Shown here one piece after another: positions 9,141 through 17,734 of a stretch of DNA of 64,000 nucleotides (position 1 is its first letter; each line of letters begins with the position of its first letter). A model generated the notes under the pieces. That model made no database searches. It was not told the DNA's origin and saw nothing but the letters and a program-made list of their open reading frames with translations. Where the stretch lies: assembly GCA_023390335.1 (NCBI GenBank), contig JAEWCZ010000053.1:1-64000 (forward strand), written 5' to 3'. Source of the DNA: Bacillota bacterium. GTDB taxonomy: Bacteria > Bacillota > Clostridia > Acetivibrionales > DSM-1351. A program made the position numbers and the translations under genes.

Positions 9141-9982
9141 TATTTACTCACTACCTCCTTTTTATTAAGGACATACTTATTTACATAGTACTGCTGAACA
9201 ATAGCAAACACATTACCCGCAATCCAATATAGGCCAAGACCTGCAGGGAATTGGAAAGAAAATATTAACGTCATTATAGGAGAAATATACATCATGCTAT
9301 TTCCCATTGGGTTTGCAGCCTTATCTGAAGTTGCCTTAGGCATCGACATACGAACTGAAATGTATGTCGTAAGGGTTGCTATTATCGGTAATAGTAAAAG
9401 AACTGCAAAGTATGGATCACTTATAATCTTGTTAAAATGCCATGTAGGAATATCTCCTAAATTAATACCAAAACCATGGTTAGGGAAAAACATATTTAAA
9501 TTCCCGACTTTTTCCCCCTGCCCTATACTCATATAATGTGTTATTGTATTAATTTCTGAGTATGCACTATTAATTGGTATATTTGACTCTGTTGCCAAAC
9601 TATTTAACTGTGTAGCTGTAAAACCTAACATGTATTTAAGTGGTTTTGTAATAGCCTGCCATAATGATAACAGAATAGGCATTTGTATTAGCAATGGGAG
9701 ACAACCGCCCGCAGGATTTATTTTATGCTCTTGATAAAGCTTCATCATTTCTTCATTCAGCTTTGCTTTATCGTTTGCATATTTTCTTTGAATTTCTTGA
9801 AGTAGAGGCTGAACCCTTTGCATTTCAGCTGAAGACTTGTACTGTTTTAAAGTTAAGGGAATCATTGCAGCCCTAACTATTATCGTAAAAATTATCAGTG
9901 CAAGACCGTAATTTTCAAAAGCAATGGTTTTATAAATCCAATAGAGGAATTGACCAAGTGGTCTTATTATTATGTCAAACAT
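9140..9982 (-). CDS. yidC: Membrane protein insertase YidC/SpoIIIJ
   Basis: YidC family insertases place membrane proteins into the cytoplasmic membrane, alone or with Sec. In Bacillus the SpoIIIJ form also supports forespore sigma-G activity. The 280-residue protein has five likely membrane segments. An amphipathic start (MFDIIIRPLGQFLYWIYKTI) is followed by the first TM with the conserved functional arginine (IIVRAAMIPLT), then the cytoplasmic hairpin (QPLLQEIQRKYANDK). No lipoprotein cysteine is visible at the N terminus. It lies in the conserved rpmH-rnpA-yidD-yidC-jag series. Confidence 0.95.
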   Translation of the reverse strand: MFDIIIRPLGQFLYWIYKTIAFENYGLALIIFTIIVRAAMIPLTLKQYKSSAEMQRVQPLLQEIQRKYANDKAKLNEEMMKLYQEHKINPAGGCLPLLIQMPILLSLWQAITKPLKYMLGFTATQLNSLATESNIPINSAYSEINTITHYMSIGQGEKVGNLNMFFPNHGFGINLGDIPTWHFNKIISDPYFAVLLLLPIIATLTTYISVRMSMPKATSDKAANPMGNSMMYISPIMTLIFSFQFPAGLGLYWIAGNVFAIVQQYYVNKYVLNKKEVVSK

Positions 9983-10009
9983 GTTTATCTCCTATATTAC
10001 AATTAGTAT

Positions 10010-10225
10010 CTATTTAACAGGGTCAAACCCTCCAGGATGAAAGGGGTGACACTTTAATATTCGTTTTAATGCTAGATATAAGCCTTTTATACAACCATAT
10101 TTCACAACAGCCTCAATTGCATACTGTGAACAGGTAGGATAAAATCTGCATGTAGGCCTCATTTTAAGTGGCGATAAAAATTTCTGGTAAAATCTAATTA
10201 ATGCTATTAATATTCTTTTAAGCAA
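10010..10225 (-). CDS. yidD: Membrane protein insertion efficiency factor YidD
   Basis: YidD is a small membrane-associated protein that assists YidC-dependent insertion. The 71-residue product matches the family: an amphipathic N terminus (LLIRFYQKFLSP-like), the cysteine-rich core CRFYPTCSQYAIEA, and the HPFHPGGFDPV ending. Its first 19 bases overlap the end of rnpA, suggesting coupled translation. The gene is normally found between rnpA and yidC, as here. Confidence 0.94.
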   Translation of the reverse strand: MLKRILIALIRFYQKFLSPLKMRPTCRFYPTCSQYAIEAVVKYGCIKGLYLALKRILKCHPFHPGGFDPVK

Positions 10226-10572
10226 TTGTATTTCTCCTGGTCAAATATTTGCAACTTTTTAAGCAGATATTTGATTTCTTTTAACACAGCTCCATAAGTA
10301 GGAACACTCTCACCAGACCTTGCTGCAATGACTATATCATACCCATTGGAAATATAATCTTCATAATTCCGGTAACTTTCTCTGATTAATCTCTTTTTTC
10401 TATTTCTGATAACTGCCTTGCCTGCCTTTTTAGAAACAGATATCCCAATCCTATTTGAGGATTGTTTATTTGGAAGGATATAAACAGTTATATACCTTCC
10501 AACATAAAACGATCCTTTATTAAAAACTCTTGCAAACTCGTAATTCTTTTTTAATGTTACAGTCTTTTTCAT
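10207..10572 (-). CDS. rnpA: Ribonuclease P protein component
   Basis: RnpA is the protein cofactor that helps the RNase P ribozyme bind pre-tRNA leaders and trim tRNA 5' ends. The 121-residue product carries the RNR signature RNRKKRLIRESYR near residue 60 and the basic N terminus expected of the family. It lies between rpmH and yidD, the standard order. A terminator-like hairpin separates it from rpmH, so rnpA may receive only read-through from the strong rpmH promoter. Confidence 0.95.
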   Translation of the reverse strand: MKKTVTLKKNYEFARVFNKGSFYVGRYITVYILPNKQSSNRIGISVSKKAGKAVIRNRKKRLIRESYRNYEDYISNGYDIVIAARSGESVPTYGAVLKEIKYLLKKLQIFDQEKYNCLKEY

Positions 10573-10628
10573 AAAATACTGCCTTTACAAATATTAGTTC
10601 GTACGAAGAATAGCAAGTTTTAAAGAAA

Positions 10629-10650
10629 AAGACCACAAATATGCGGTCTT
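10629..10650 (-). terminator. Attenuator/terminator between rpmH and rnpA
   Basis: Nine-base arms 10629-10637 and 10642-10650 (one wobble pair) are followed on the minus strand by TTTTT. The stem overlaps the rpmH stop codon, so translating ribosomes could affect whether it folds. Confidence 0.7.
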
Positions 10651-10783
10651 ACGCTGAAAGAACCTTTCTTCCTTTTAATCTGCGTCTTCTTAATACTTTT
10701 CTGCCGTTAGAAGTACTCATTCTTTTTCTGAATCCATGTTCCTTCTTCGCATGTCTTTTTTTAGGTTGATATGTTCTTAACAT
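10649..10783 (-). CDS. rpmH: 50S ribosomal protein L34
   Basis: This short gene encodes 44 residues beginning MLRTYQPKKRHAKKEHGF and ending in a run of basic residues with KVLSA, typical of bL34. The protein is part of the large ribosomal subunit. A GGGGGTG ribosome site lies just upstream of the ATG at 10783. It is the first gene of the left-arm series and the classic marker of the dnaA region. Confidence 0.96.
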   Translation of the reverse strand: MLRTYQPKKRHAKKEHGFRKRMSTSNGRKVLRRRRLKGRKVLSA

Positions 10784-11323
10784 TGGTACACCCCCGATCT
10801 ATCTTTGTTTATATAAACAGTTGAGTGTTTTCTTTTAAAGACACCAGACCTATTATATATTATGATATTTCAACCTGTCAAGGCTTATTCAAAGCCTTAC
10901 TGTTAGAATAATTTTTCAAATTTTTTTTTATTAATTCTTTTATTAATTCTAAGAACTATATATGGTGCTGACAAATTATATTTTTTCAACATGTTGTTAC
11001 TTATATATATTATTTGCACATATACCTGTGGATATATATCCTTTTAAAATATATTTATGTGGATATCTCTCGTTTTTCTTATTGAATTTTCCACAAATCT
11101 CTGATATATTTATTAATACTTGTTGATAACCTGTGTGTTTTTAACATACCCGGTTGTTAATAACTTTTACTTTACCAAATATTTTTTAGTATTTCTCACT
11201 CATGATAAAACTTGTACAAGCTTTTTAACTCGTAGCGTTTTTGGATATTAACGTGCTTATTTATATTCGATATCATGCACATTTTTTATTATTAATATGT
11301 ATAACCAAGGTGGGCGAAGGGAC
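10784..11323. other. oriC: oriC, left part (rpmH-dnaA intergenic region)
   Basis: This 540-bp AT-rich stretch between two divergent genes contains several DnaA-box-like nonamers one base away from TTATCCACA. They are ATATCCACA on the minus strand at 11027-11035 and 11058-11066, TTTTCCACA on the plus strand at 11087-11095, and TTATCAACA on the minus strand at 11121-11129. The rpmH promoter lies at its left side. Together with the region after dnaA this forms a bipartite origin of the Bacillus kind. A dnaA promoter must also lie here but no convincing one was identified. Confidence 0.8.
10852..10881 (-). promoter_or_regulatory. rpmH promoter
   Basis: The minus strand has perfect TTGACA (10876-10881) and TATAAT (10852-10857) with an 18-bp spacer, about 70 bp before the rpmH start. 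Confidence 0.75.
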
Positions 11324-12646
11324 ATGAACGTGCAACTTAATGAATTATGGAACCGTACATTGGAATTATTAAAAGGTGAAATGACTGAAATCAGTTTCAA
11401 TACCTGGATTTTAACAATAGAACCAATATCTATTGATTCTAATACTGTTACTTTAGGGGTACCTGCTGATTTTAATAAAGGTATTCTTGAATCAAGATAC
11501 TCATATCTAATTAAAAATGCATTAAGGCAAATAAGTCACAGAGAATATAATATTTATTTTGCAATACCTTCACAAACACCTGTAAGGCCCGCAGCTCAGG
11601 AATATACTGAAGACACTAATATGTCTTTTCTAAATCCTAAATATACCTTTGATACTTTTGTAATCGGTAATGGAAATAGATTTGCTCATGCAGCGTCGTT
11701 AGCCGTTGCGGAAGCACCTGCAAAGGCATATAACCCTCTTTTTCTTTATGGGGGAGTTGGTCTTGGAAAAACACATTTAATGCACGCAATAGGTCATTTT
11801 GTTTTAAGTCAAAATCCTGCTTTAAAAGTTTTATATGTTTCTTCAGAAAAATTTACAAATGAACTCATAAATGCAATTAGAGATGATAAAAATGAAGAAT
11901 TTAGATATAAGTACAGAAATATCGATGTTTTGCTTATTGACGATATTCAGTTTATTGGGGGAAAAGAAAGAACGGAAGAAGAATTTTTCCACACTTTCAA
12001 CGCTCTTTATGAAGCTAATAAACAAATAATCATTTCAAGTGATAAGCCTCCAAAAGAGATTCCTACTCTGGAGGACAGGCTTAGATCCAGATTTGAGTGG
12101 GGATTAATTGCGGATATTGCACCACCTGATTTGGAAACCAGAATCGCTATTCTTAGAAAAAAGGCTCAACTTGAAAATTTGGATGTACCTGATGATGTTA
12201 TGGTTTTTATTGCAGATAAGGTAGGTTCAAATATACGTGAACTTGAAGGTGCTTTAAATAGAGTCATAGCATATTCAACTTTAACCGAAAATATCATAAA
12301 TGTTGATATGGCGGTAGAGGCTCTTAAAGATATGCTCAACAACAGTAAAGCAGTTATTATAAATTCTAAAACTATACAAGAAGCGGTATCCAGATACTTT
12401 CATCTAAAAACAGATGAACTTAAATCAAAAAAGAGATCCAGGGACGTTTCTTTTCCTCGTCAAATTGCAATGCACCTCTGTCGTGAAATGACAGATATGT
12501 CTCTTCCCAAAATTGGAGATGAATTCGGTGGCCGTGATCATACGACTGTTATACACGCATGTGAAAAGATCAATCATGATCTCGAAAATAGTGCGGAATT
12601 AAGAAGAACGGTAGAGGATATAAAGAAAAATATAACTGGGGGTTAA
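11324..12646 (+). CDS. dnaA: Chromosomal replication initiator DnaA
   Basis: DnaA-ATP binds DnaA boxes at oriC and melts the duplex to start replication. The ATG at 11324 is preferred over one 27 bases upstream because a GAAGG ribosome site lies directly before it; this gives 440 residues. Domain I (about 1-80) starts NVQLNELWNRTLELL. The AAA+ domain has Walker A GGVGLGKT at 143-150, Walker B VLLIDDIQF and the sensor region LRSRFEWGL. The C-terminal helix-turn-helix contains GGRDHTTVIHACEKI, which reads the DnaA box. It is flanked on both sides by origin sequence. Confidence 0.97.
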   Translation: MNVQLNELWNRTLELLKGEMTEISFNTWILTIEPISIDSNTVTLGVPADFNKGILESRYSYLIKNALRQISHREYNIYFAIPSQTPVRPAAQEYTEDTNMSFLNPKYTFDTFVIGNGNRFAHAASLAVAEAPAKAYNPLFLYGGVGLGKTHLMHAIGHFVLSQNPALKVLYVSSEKFTNELINAIRDDKNEEFRYKYRNIDVLLIDDIQFIGGKERTEEEFFHTFNALYEANKQIIISSDKPPKEIPTLEDRLRSRFEWGLIADIAPPDLETRIAILRKKAQLENLDVPDDVMVFIADKVGSNIRELEGALNRVIAYSTLTENIINVDMAVEALKDMLNNSKAVIINSKTIQEAVSRYFHLKTDELKSKKRSRDVSFPRQIAMHLCREMTDMSLPKIGDEFGGRDHTTVIHACEKINHDLENSAELRRTVEDIKKNITGG

Positions 12647-12893
12647 TCTGAAATTTGATGAAAGTTATACACAGTTTATGTTGATTTGGTGATCAAAATC
12701 TGTGTATAACTTAGAGTTTTGGATAAACTTAATGTTTTGTTGAAAAATTGTCTCGATTGGTCAACATTTTATTAACAGCATCAATCAATTGGTATAACTA
12801 AAGCAGACAAGTTATACACAGATTTAACACCCCCTACTACTATTATTACTATTTTTTATATTTTAATTATATTTAAAAAACGGAGGCACCTAG
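12647..12893. other. oriC: oriC, right part (dnaA-dnaN intergenic) with unwinding element
   Basis: Three identical DnaA boxes TTATACACA lie at 12665-12673 (+), 12701-12709 (-) and 12812-12820 (+). A weaker TTATCCAAA lies at 12718-12726 (-). After the last box come a run of five C's (12830-12834) and a series of triplets CTA CTA CTA TTA TTA CTA (12834-12851). Their complement reads 3'-GAT/AAT-5', which is the DnaA-trio pattern onto which DnaA loads as it opens the duplex. A T/A-only tract follows (12852-12879). This is the likely DNA unwinding site. Confidence 0.88.
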
Positions 12894-13994
12894 ATGAAAG
12901 TTATATGCTCTAAAGAAAATTTACTTAATGGAATTAATATAGTTCAAAAGGCTGTTTCAACTAAAACAACTTTACCGATACTTGAAGGAATATTACTTAA
13001 TGCTGTGGATAATTTCAAGTTAACAGGTAATGACCTTGAAATAGGTATAGAATGTTATGTTGAGGCTGATATAAGAAGTACAGGTTCCATTGTTATAAAT
13101 TCTAAAATTTTTGGGGATATTGTAAGAAGACTACCTGATTCTGAAGTTCTTATCGAAGTTACAGCAAATAATCTTGTAGTTGTTGAATGTGAAAATTCAC
13201 ATTTTGAAATTAAAGGAATCAATCCTTCAGGATATCCAGCACTGCCGGTTGTGGAAAAAGAAAATGTTTTATCATTGACACAAGGCAACCTAAAGGATAT
13301 GATCAGGCAAACTGTATTTGCAGTTGGCTCAGATGAAAACAGACCTGTATTAACCGGTTCTCTTATAGAAGTTAAAGATAAGGAATTAGTTATTGTATCA
13401 ATAGACGGATTTAGACTGGCTCTTAGAAGAAAGATTTTAGAAAATGATATTAGTGATTTTAGTGTTATAATACCCGGAAAAACTTTAAATGAAATTTCTA
13501 AAATTCTTCAAGCTACTGACGACGAAGTTGCTGTTTATAGCTCAAATAATCAGGTTGTTTTTGATGCGAAATCATGGAGAATTGTTTCTAGGCTCATAGA
13601 AGGAAAGTTTTTAAATTATAACAGCTTATTAAATAAAGATTTTGAAACTAAAGTTATTATTAATATTAAAGAATTTCAGTCAAGCTTGGAAAGAGCTTCA
13701 CTTATTTCCATGAATGATAAAAATAGTCCAGTAAAACTTTTTATAGGAAATGATAAAATTGTAATTACATCAAATGCGGATCTTGGAAATGTCAGAGAAG
13801 AAGTAAAAGCCGAGATAGAAGGAAATACTTTGGAAATAGGTTATAATCCTGCTTTTTTGATTGATGCATTAAAAGCGATTGATGAGGAAAGAGCATCTGT
13901 ATATTTTATTACTACAAATGCGCCATGTACACTAAGACCGCTAATTGAAAGCAATAATGACTTTGCATATTTAATACAAGCTGTAAGAATTTAA
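12894..13994 (+). CDS. dnaN: DNA polymerase III sliding clamp (beta subunit)
   Basis: DnaN forms the ring-shaped dimer that holds DNA polymerases and repair proteins on DNA. The 366-residue product has the three-fold repeated clamp architecture. It begins MKVICSKENLLNGINIVQKAVS and ends NDFAYLIQAVRI; family members usually end in a similar M-P-[MV]-R-[IL] tail, so the last residues here are slightly divergent (IQAVRI). A CGGAGG ribosome site precedes the ATG. It is the second gene of the conserved dnaA-dnaN-S4-recF block. Confidence 0.96.
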   Translation: MKVICSKENLLNGINIVQKAVSTKTTLPILEGILLNAVDNFKLTGNDLEIGIECYVEADIRSTGSIVINSKIFGDIVRRLPDSEVLIEVTANNLVVVECENSHFEIKGINPSGYPALPVVEKENVLSLTQGNLKDMIRQTVFAVGSDENRPVLTGSLIEVKDKELVIVSIDGFRLALRRKILENDISDFSVIIPGKTLNEISKILQATDDEVAVYSSNNQVVFDAKSWRIVSRLIEGKFLNYNSLLNKDFETKVIINIKEFQSSLERASLISMNDKNSPVKLFIGNDKIVITSNADLGNVREEVKAEIEGNTLEIGYNPAFLIDALKAIDEERASVYFITTNAPCTLRPLIESNNDFAYLIQAVRI

Positions 13995-14019
13995 TTTACG
14001 ATGAATGTTTGGAGGCTTT

Positions 14020-14235
14020 ATGGAAGACGTAGCAATAAATACTGAGTTTATTAAACTTGATCAATTTTTAAAGTGGGTTGGTGCTTGTGATAACGGAGCC
14101 ATGGCTAAGGGCTTTATAATTGACGGCTTTGTCAAGGTTAATGGTAATGTAGAATTTCAACGTGGTAAAAAGCTCAGAAACGGCGATATTGTAGAATTCG
14201 ATCAAAAACAATACAAAGTTATTCAAAATAGCTAA
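14020..14235 (+). CDS. S4-domain RNA-binding protein (YaaA/RlbA type)
   Basis: This small protein of 71 residues is nearly all one S4 RNA-binding domain: KLDQFLKWVGACDNGAMAK, then VKVNGNVEFQRGKKLRNGD. Such proteins sit between dnaN and recF in most Firmicutes. The Bacillus homologue has been linked to ribosome assembly, but the exact target is not clear. The ATG at 14020 was chosen because GGAGG lies 4 bases before it; an upstream ATG at 14005 has no such site. Confidence 0.88.
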   Translation: MEDVAINTEFIKLDQFLKWVGACDNGAMAKGFIIDGFVKVNGNVEFQRGKKLRNGDIVEFDQKQYKVIQNS

Positions 14236-14248
14236 AAGAGGTAATGCC

Positions 14249-15361
14249 TTGATTGTCAAAAACCTGGTTTTAGAGAATTATAGAAACCATACAAATACAA
14301 GAATTGTATTTTCTGATCGTTTTAATATTATTTATGGTGATAATGGCCAAGGGAAAACAAATATCCTTGAAGCCATTTATTTATGTGCATCCGGGCGCTC
14401 ACACAGAACATCTAAAGATTCTGAGTTAATAAAGTTCGGTTGTGATAAATTCAATATAAATGCTTATATATCAAATTCCGGCGGTTTGGATAAAGAGATT
14501 GAAATTAGTTATTACGAAAATCAAAAGAAACAAATAAAAATAAATGATATTCCAATCCCAAAATTAGGTGCACTAATGGGAAATCTTTATGCCGTATTAT
14601 TTTCTCCGGAAGATTTATTTATAGTAAAGCAGGGTCCCACTGAAAGAAGAAGGTTTGTTGATATTACACTTAGTCAAATCAAACCTTCCTACTTTTACAA
14701 TCTTCAACAAATGATAAAGATTCTAAAGCAACGAAATACACTTCTCAAGAATATAAGCGGTAATTCCAAATTAATGGATACTGTAGATATATGGAATATA
14801 AGACTTGCTGAAGTGGCTGCATCTATTATTACAGCAAGAAGGACTTTTTCAAAAATACTTTCGGATCTGGCTGAAAGTCAACATAATTTTATTACTGATA
14901 AAAGTGAAAAAATTTCATTTGATTATAAGTGTAGCTTTCAAATCAATGAAGACGATAGTAAAGAACAAATACAGAATTTATACATAAAACAACTTGAAAA
15001 ATGTTTTTCAAGGGATATAATTCTTGGATATACTACTACGGGTCCACATAGAGACGATTACGACATTACGGTTAACGACAAAAGCCTAAAATTATACGGA
15101 TCACAAGGCCAGCAAAGGTCTGCAGTTCTGTCCCTAAAAATAGCCGAAATTGAGTTAGTAAAAAAGGAAACAAATCAGTATCCTGTTTTACTTTTAGATG
15201 ATGTGATGTCTGAATTAGATAACAATAGGCAAAAATATCTCATGGACAGCATTAAGGAAGTACAAACTTTTATTACTTGTACAAGTACAGACCATTTTGA
15301 TAAGTTCGGTGACAGTAAATTTTTTAAAATTGTTGGCGGAAATATTCAGAGCAGTTTGTAA
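14249..15361 (+). CDS. recF: DNA replication and repair protein RecF
   Basis: RecF is an SMC-like ATPase that with RecO and RecR helps load RecA at gaps. The 370-residue product has Walker A GDNGQGKTN near residue 31, the ABC signature SQGQQRSAVLSLK and Walker B PVLLLDDVMSELD near residue 312. The start is TTG at 14249, with AGAGGT six bases upstream, which is the natural choice as no ATG fits. It lies 13 bp after the S4 gene, as is usual. Confidence 0.95.
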   Translation: MIVKNLVLENYRNHTNTRIVFSDRFNIIYGDNGQGKTNILEAIYLCASGRSHRTSKDSELIKFGCDKFNINAYISNSGGLDKEIEISYYENQKKQIKINDIPIPKLGALMGNLYAVLFSPEDLFIVKQGPTERRRFVDITLSQIKPSYFYNLQQMIKILKQRNTLLKNISGNSKLMDTVDIWNIRLAEVAASIITARRTFSKILSDLAESQHNFITDKSEKISFDYKCSFQINEDDSKEQIQNLYIKQLEKCFSRDIILGYTTTGPHRDDYDITVNDKSLKLYGSQGQQRSAVLSLKIAEIELVKKETNQYPVLLLDDVMSELDNNRQKYLMDSIKEVQTFITCTSTDHFDKFGDSKFFKIVGGNIQSSL

Positions 15362-15429
15362 ACGATAATTTGCAATAACTAATTTAATAATGTAAAATTG
15401 GTTTTAGAGATTTATGGAGGAGTTTAAGT

Positions 15430-15699
15430 ATGTTTTTGCATATAGGCGGAGATGTTGTTATTCCTATAAAAAATGTAATAGCTATTATGGATATAGATAC
15501 GACTACAATTTCTAAAGATACACGTGAGTTTCTTAAAGTAGCTGAGGAAGAAGGTTTTGTGGTAAGTATATCGGAAGATTTGCCGAAATCATTTATTATT
15601 ACAGAGACAGATAAAAAGAGTAAGATTTACTTGTCTCCTATATCATCAGTTACGTTGCAAAAGAGATCAAAATATATAACTGAAATTTCAAATATTTAA
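15430..15699 (+). CDS. remB: RemB-like extracellular matrix regulator (DUF370)
   Basis: This 89-residue protein belongs to the DUF370 family: MFLHIGGDVVIPIKNVIAIMD, followed by ISKDTREFLK and a C-terminal SSVTLQKRSKYI. In Bacillus RemB (YaaB) lies at this same place between recF and gyrB, and its paralogue RemA is a DNA-binding activator of matrix genes. Whether RemB binds DNA here is unknown. A TGGAGGAG ribosome site precedes the ATG. Confidence 0.85.
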   Translation: MFLHIGGDVVIPIKNVIAIMDIDTTTISKDTREFLKVAEEEGFVVSISEDLPKSFIITETDKKSKIYLSPISSVTLQKRSKYITEISNI

Positions 15700-15730
15700 T
15701 TGATTGTTGAAAGGAAGTAAACAAGAGACT

Positions 15731-17659
15731 ATGAATGAATTTAACAATGCTTCATCTTATGATGAGAGTCAGATTCAGGTGCTAGAAGGCTTGGAGGCTG
15801 TGCGTAAGAGGCCTGGAATGTATATAGGAAGTACCTCAAGCAGAGGGTTACATCATTTAGTTTATGAAATTGTAGCAAATAGTGTTGATGAAGCTCTTGC
15901 CGGAAGATGTGATACAATTGAAGTAATTGTTCATAAAGATAATTCTGTTACTGTTACTGACAACGGAAGTGGTATTCCTGTTGGTATTCATCCTAAGATG
16001 GGTATTCCAACTCTTGAAGTAGTACATACAATACTTCATGCCGGAGGAAAGTTTGGAAGTGGTGCATATAGTGTATCGGGAGGACTTCATGGTGTTGGAG
16101 CGTCTGTTGTTAATGCATTATCAGAAAGTATGGAGGTTGAAGTAAGAAGGGAAGGTCATATTTATAGACAGAAATATTCCCGAGGAAAACCTGTTACTAC
16201 TGTTGAGATTGTAGGCGAAACTGAAGAAAGTGGTACCGTTTCTACATTCAAGCCAGATCCTGAAATTTTTGAAGACATTGTATTTGATTTTGATGTTATG
16301 ATAACCAGATATAGAGAAATGGCATTTTTAAATAAAGGCATCAAGATAAAACTAATTGATGAACGTCCTGATGAGATTATTGAAAAAAATCTTCACTATG
16401 AAGGCGGTATTATATCTTTTGTTGAGTATCTTAATAAAACAAAAGAACCTTTACATGATAATGTAATCTATTTTGAAGGAACAAGAGATGCAAACATTGT
16501 TGAAGTTGCTATGCAATATAATGATAATTACAATGAGATCGTTTTTAGTTATGCAAATAATATTGCGACAACTGAAGGCGGAACACATTTAACCGGTTTT
16601 AAGGCAGCGATTACTAAAGTTTTCAATGATTACGCTAGAAAATTTAATATTTTGAAGGAAAATGACAAGAATTTATCTGGAGATGATGTAAGAGAAGGTT
16701 TAACAGCAGTTATAAGTGTTAAACTTCCTGAACCTCAATTTGAAGGACAGACTAAAACAAAGTTGGGAAATAGTGAAATTAGAACCCTTGTTGAAAATGT
16801 CGTTAGTGATAAATTAATTGTATTTTTGGAAGAGAATCCATCTGTTGCAAAAATAGTTCTTGATAAGTGTCTTACAGCTGCAAGAGCAAGAGAAGCAGCC
16901 AGGAAAGCAAGAGAATTGACAAGAAGAAAAAGCGCCATGGATTCCAGTACACTACCTGGTAAGCTCGCCGATTGTTCAGAGAAGGACCCTACAAGAACTG
17001 AAATTTTTATAGTTGAGGGTGATTCAGCCGGTGGATCTGCAAAACAAGGTAGGGATAGAAGAATACAGGCAATACTTCCTCTGTGGGGAAAGATGCTCAA
17101 TGTAGAGAAATCAAGATTGGACAAAGTTTTTGATAATGAGAAATTGTCACCTGTAATTATTGCTCTGGGAGCAGGTATTGGAGATGATTTTGATACATCA
17201 AAATTGAGATATGATAAAATAATTATTATGGCTGATGCGGATGTTGACGGTTCACATATAAGAATGTTGCTATTGACGTTTTTCTTCAGATATATGAGAC
17301 CTCTTGTTGAACAGGGACATGTCTATATTGCAATGCCTCCTTTATTTAAGGTTTATAAGGGAAAAGAAGAGTACTATGCATATGATGATAGACAAGTCGA
17401 AAAGATTTTTAGAGAGCGTGGATGGCGAAAAGACGATCCAAATATTAATATACAGAGATTCAAAGGTCTTGGAGAAATGAATCCTGATCAATTGTGGGAG
17501 ACTACAATGAACCCTGAAACGAGGACAATAATGAAAGTTGATGTTCAGGATGCTATATCTGCTAATGAAGTATTCAGCATGTTTATGGGTGAGAAAGTTG
17601 AACCGAGAAAGGAATATATTCATTTACATGCGAAGGATGTAACATATTTAGATATCTAA
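15731..17659 (+). CDS. gyrB: DNA gyrase subunit B
   Basis: GyrB provides the ATPase of gyrase and the Mg-binding part of its cleavage core. The ATG at 15731 gives 642 residues; a TTG 27 bases upstream adds a tail with no likeness to the family. Visible motifs are the GHKL ATPase set (EIVANSVDEALAG, DNGSGIPVGIHP, GGLHGVGASVVNALS) and the Toprim motifs IVEGDSAGGSAKQGRDR and MADADVDGSHI. It ends KDVTYLDI. Unlike Bacillus, gyrA does not follow; instead there are a terminator and a decayed insertion element. Confidence 0.96.
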   Translation: MNEFNNASSYDESQIQVLEGLEAVRKRPGMYIGSTSSRGLHHLVYEIVANSVDEALAGRCDTIEVIVHKDNSVTVTDNGSGIPVGIHPKMGIPTLEVVHTILHAGGKFGSGAYSVSGGLHGVGASVVNALSESMEVEVRREGHIYRQKYSRGKPVTTVEIVGETEESGTVSTFKPDPEIFEDIVFDFDVMITRYREMAFLNKGIKIKLIDERPDEIIEKNLHYEGGIISFVEYLNKTKEPLHDNVIYFEGTRDANIVEVAMQYNDNYNEIVFSYANNIATTEGGTHLTGFKAAITKVFNDYARKFNILKENDKNLSGDDVREGLTAVISVKLPEPQFEGQTKTKLGNSEIRTLVENVVSDKLIVFLEENPSVAKIVLDKCLTAARAREAARKARELTRRKSAMDSSTLPGKLADCSEKDPTRTEIFIVEGDSAGGSAKQGRDRRIQAILPLWGKMLNVEKSRLDKVFDNEKLSPVIIALGAGIGDDFDTSKLRYDKIIIMADADVDGSHIRMLLLTFFFRYMRPLVEQGHVYIAMPPLFKVYKGKEEYYAYDDRQVEKIFRERGWRKDDPNINIQRFKGLGEMNPDQLWETTMNPETRTIMKVDVQDAISANEVFSMFMGEKVEPRKEYIHLHAKDVTYLDI

Positions 17660-17687
17660 AAGAAATTTCAACTAAAAAATATTTTGT

Positions 17688-17723
17688 AAAGAGCTAATTG
17701 CTTTAAAAGGTAATTAGCTCTTT
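17688..17723 (+). terminator. gyrB terminator
   Basis: Perfect 12-base arms at 17688-17699 and 17712-17723 are followed by a T-rich stretch (TTTATTTGTTTT). It closes the dnaA-gyrB group. Confidence 0.85.
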
Positions 17724-17734
17724 ATTTGTTTTAT

